Positions 4,982 to 5,665 of a stretch of DNA of 5,665 nt are shown here, piece by piece. A model generated the notes under the pieces. It was not told where the DNA came from. It saw only the letters and a list, made by a program, of their open reading frames with translations, and did not search any database. Both the position numbers and the translations under genes were made by a program. The DNA comes from Actinomycetota bacterium (GTDB lineage Bacteria > Actinomycetota > Actinomycetes > S36-B12 > UBA10799): positions 1 through 5,665 of the forward strand of contig JAUPKO010000345.1 of the NCBI GenBank assembly GCA_030837395.1, read 5' to 3'. The stretch's first letter is position 1; each line of letters starts with the position of its first letter.

Positions 4982-5665
4982 ATGCAGGCCCCGCGGGAGA
5001 CTGACCAGGTGCCGCTGGAGGAACTCGCAGCGTTGGCCGAGCGGCTGGATCGGGTCGCGGGGCCGGTGCGGGAGTTGAGTCATCGGCTGTGGCAGCAGGA
5101 AGCCGCCATACCGGTGGCCAGTGACCGGCAATTGCTCAAGTACGCCATGACCGGCAGCGTCGTACGGCCGCGCTGGTCGCTGGCGTTCTTCACCGTCCTG
5201 GGCATCGTTGCCCTCGGCCGCACCTATGGCTGGTCGCAGGCCATCGTGATCTCGGGCACGTATGCCGCCACGGTGCTGGTCGCTGCCCGTGTGATCAACG
5301 CCTTCGCCGCGTCGGGACGGCATTCGGTCCGGCGATTGCTCGCCGTGAGCACGACCGCCGCGCTGTTGGTGCCCGTACCGTTCGCGGTTGCGATGCTTGC
5401 GTTCGGGCTGCCGGTGGCAAGCGTGGCCGCGGACTGGGCTGCCGCCTTGATGTACACCGTGCTGGTGATTCCGCTCGCCAGTTCGGTGCTCTCGCCGATC
5501 ACTCGACGTCGGATCGCGGTTGAGGCCATGCTGCAGCAGGTGACGCAGGACGATGTGCGGACCCTCGCGCTGGCACACGAACATTCATCCATGTGTCGGG
5601 AGTTGGCCCGCCACATGCACGGCACGGAGCAGGCGGACCTCTATGCCGCCTCCCTGCGCCTGAGT
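4982..5665 (+). CDS. Sensor histidine kinase, continuation in the +1 frame up to the histidine box (cut by window edge)
   Basis: This frame has no stop from 4811 to the right edge. ATG 4982 is the first start codon, giving 228 residues without a C-terminus, but kinase-like sequence already begins near 4940. Order: a helical linker ending VRELSHRLW (29-37), four membrane helices (about 65-83, 87-108, 118-142, 150-170), a cytoplasmic helix, and CRELARHMHGTEQADLYAAS (205-224). The last resembles the dimerisation/phospho-acceptor helix of NarL-type kinases as found in actinobacteria, with H213 (codon 5618-5620) the best candidate phosphorylated residue. The residue after the histidine is glycine, not the acidic residue of HDxxxQ kinases. 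The ATP-binding domain should lie beyond 5665 and is not seen. A distant GGTGAA (4964-4969) is the only ribosome-site candidate, so an independent start is weak. I favour one gene with the upstream segment, disrupted by a frameshift, paired with the regulator at 3683. Confidence 0.72.
   Translation, partial: MQAPRETDQVPLEELAALAERLDRVAGPVRELSHRLWQQEAAIPVASDRQLLKYAMTGSVVRPRWSLAFFTVLGIVALGRTYGWSQAIVISGTYAATVLVAARVINAFAASGRHSVRRLLAVSTTAALLVPVPFAVAMLAFGLPVASVAADWAAALMYTVLVIPLASSVLSPITRRRIAVEAMLQQVTQDDVRTLALAHEHSSMCRELARHMHGTEQADLYAASLRLS

Noticed and set aside
1..5665. Novel defence, mobile or CRISPR-like system
   Set aside because: All recognisable genes belong to housekeeping or common regulatory families. 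No repeat arrays, integrase, transposase or toxin-antitoxin features were seen on either strand.

Overview
The window is G+C-rich DNA (roughly two thirds G+C by eye) from an actinobacterium. Three things point there: the strong G/C third-position bias, a class II aldolase with the SHMWDGSAVP signature I associate with the mycobacterial enzyme, and a NarL-type response regulator next to a polytopic kinase with an actinobacterial-style HMHGTEQ box. The exact genus cannot be read from the sequence.

Layout, left to right. (1) Bases 1-485, minus strand: the N-terminal part of class II fructose-bisphosphate aldolase (fba), cut by the left edge. (2) Bases 486-637: a non-coding gap with a 14-bp inverted repeat (one mismatch) directly abutting a perfect 10-bp palindrome. 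(3) Bases 638-1996, minus strand: a complete FAD/NAD(P)H disulfide reductase of the CoA-disulfide reductase / NADH oxidase type, with a single redox cysteine at position 43. (4) A 77-bp divergent gap, then a plus-strand pair of DedA-family membrane proteins (2074-2670 and 2680-3357), tandem paralogues 9 nt apart, closed by a stem-loop at 3360-3400. (5) About 280 bp without a gene. (6) A two-component module on the plus strand: a NarL/LuxR-type response regulator (3683-4393) whose stop overlaps (ATGA) the start of a membrane sensor kinase. The kinase reading frame breaks near 4930-4968 and continues one frame over to the right edge, where its histidine box has just begun.

fba and a divergent dedA gene are direct neighbours in Mycobacterium tuberculosis (Rv0363c/Rv0364, from memory). 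Here that old pairing appears split by the disulfide reductase gene, and dedA has become two genes. The aldolase serves glycolysis and gluconeogenesis. The reductase probably keeps a low-molecular-weight thiol or persulfide pool reduced. The DedA proteins are expected to act in membrane lipid or proton-dependent envelope homeostasis. The two-component pair senses an unknown signal.

I see no mobile element, CRISPR array, tRNA or rRNA, and no convincing new multi-gene system. The points most worth checking are the frameshifted kinase, the dyad structures around the fba upstream region, and the reductase lying between fba and dedA.
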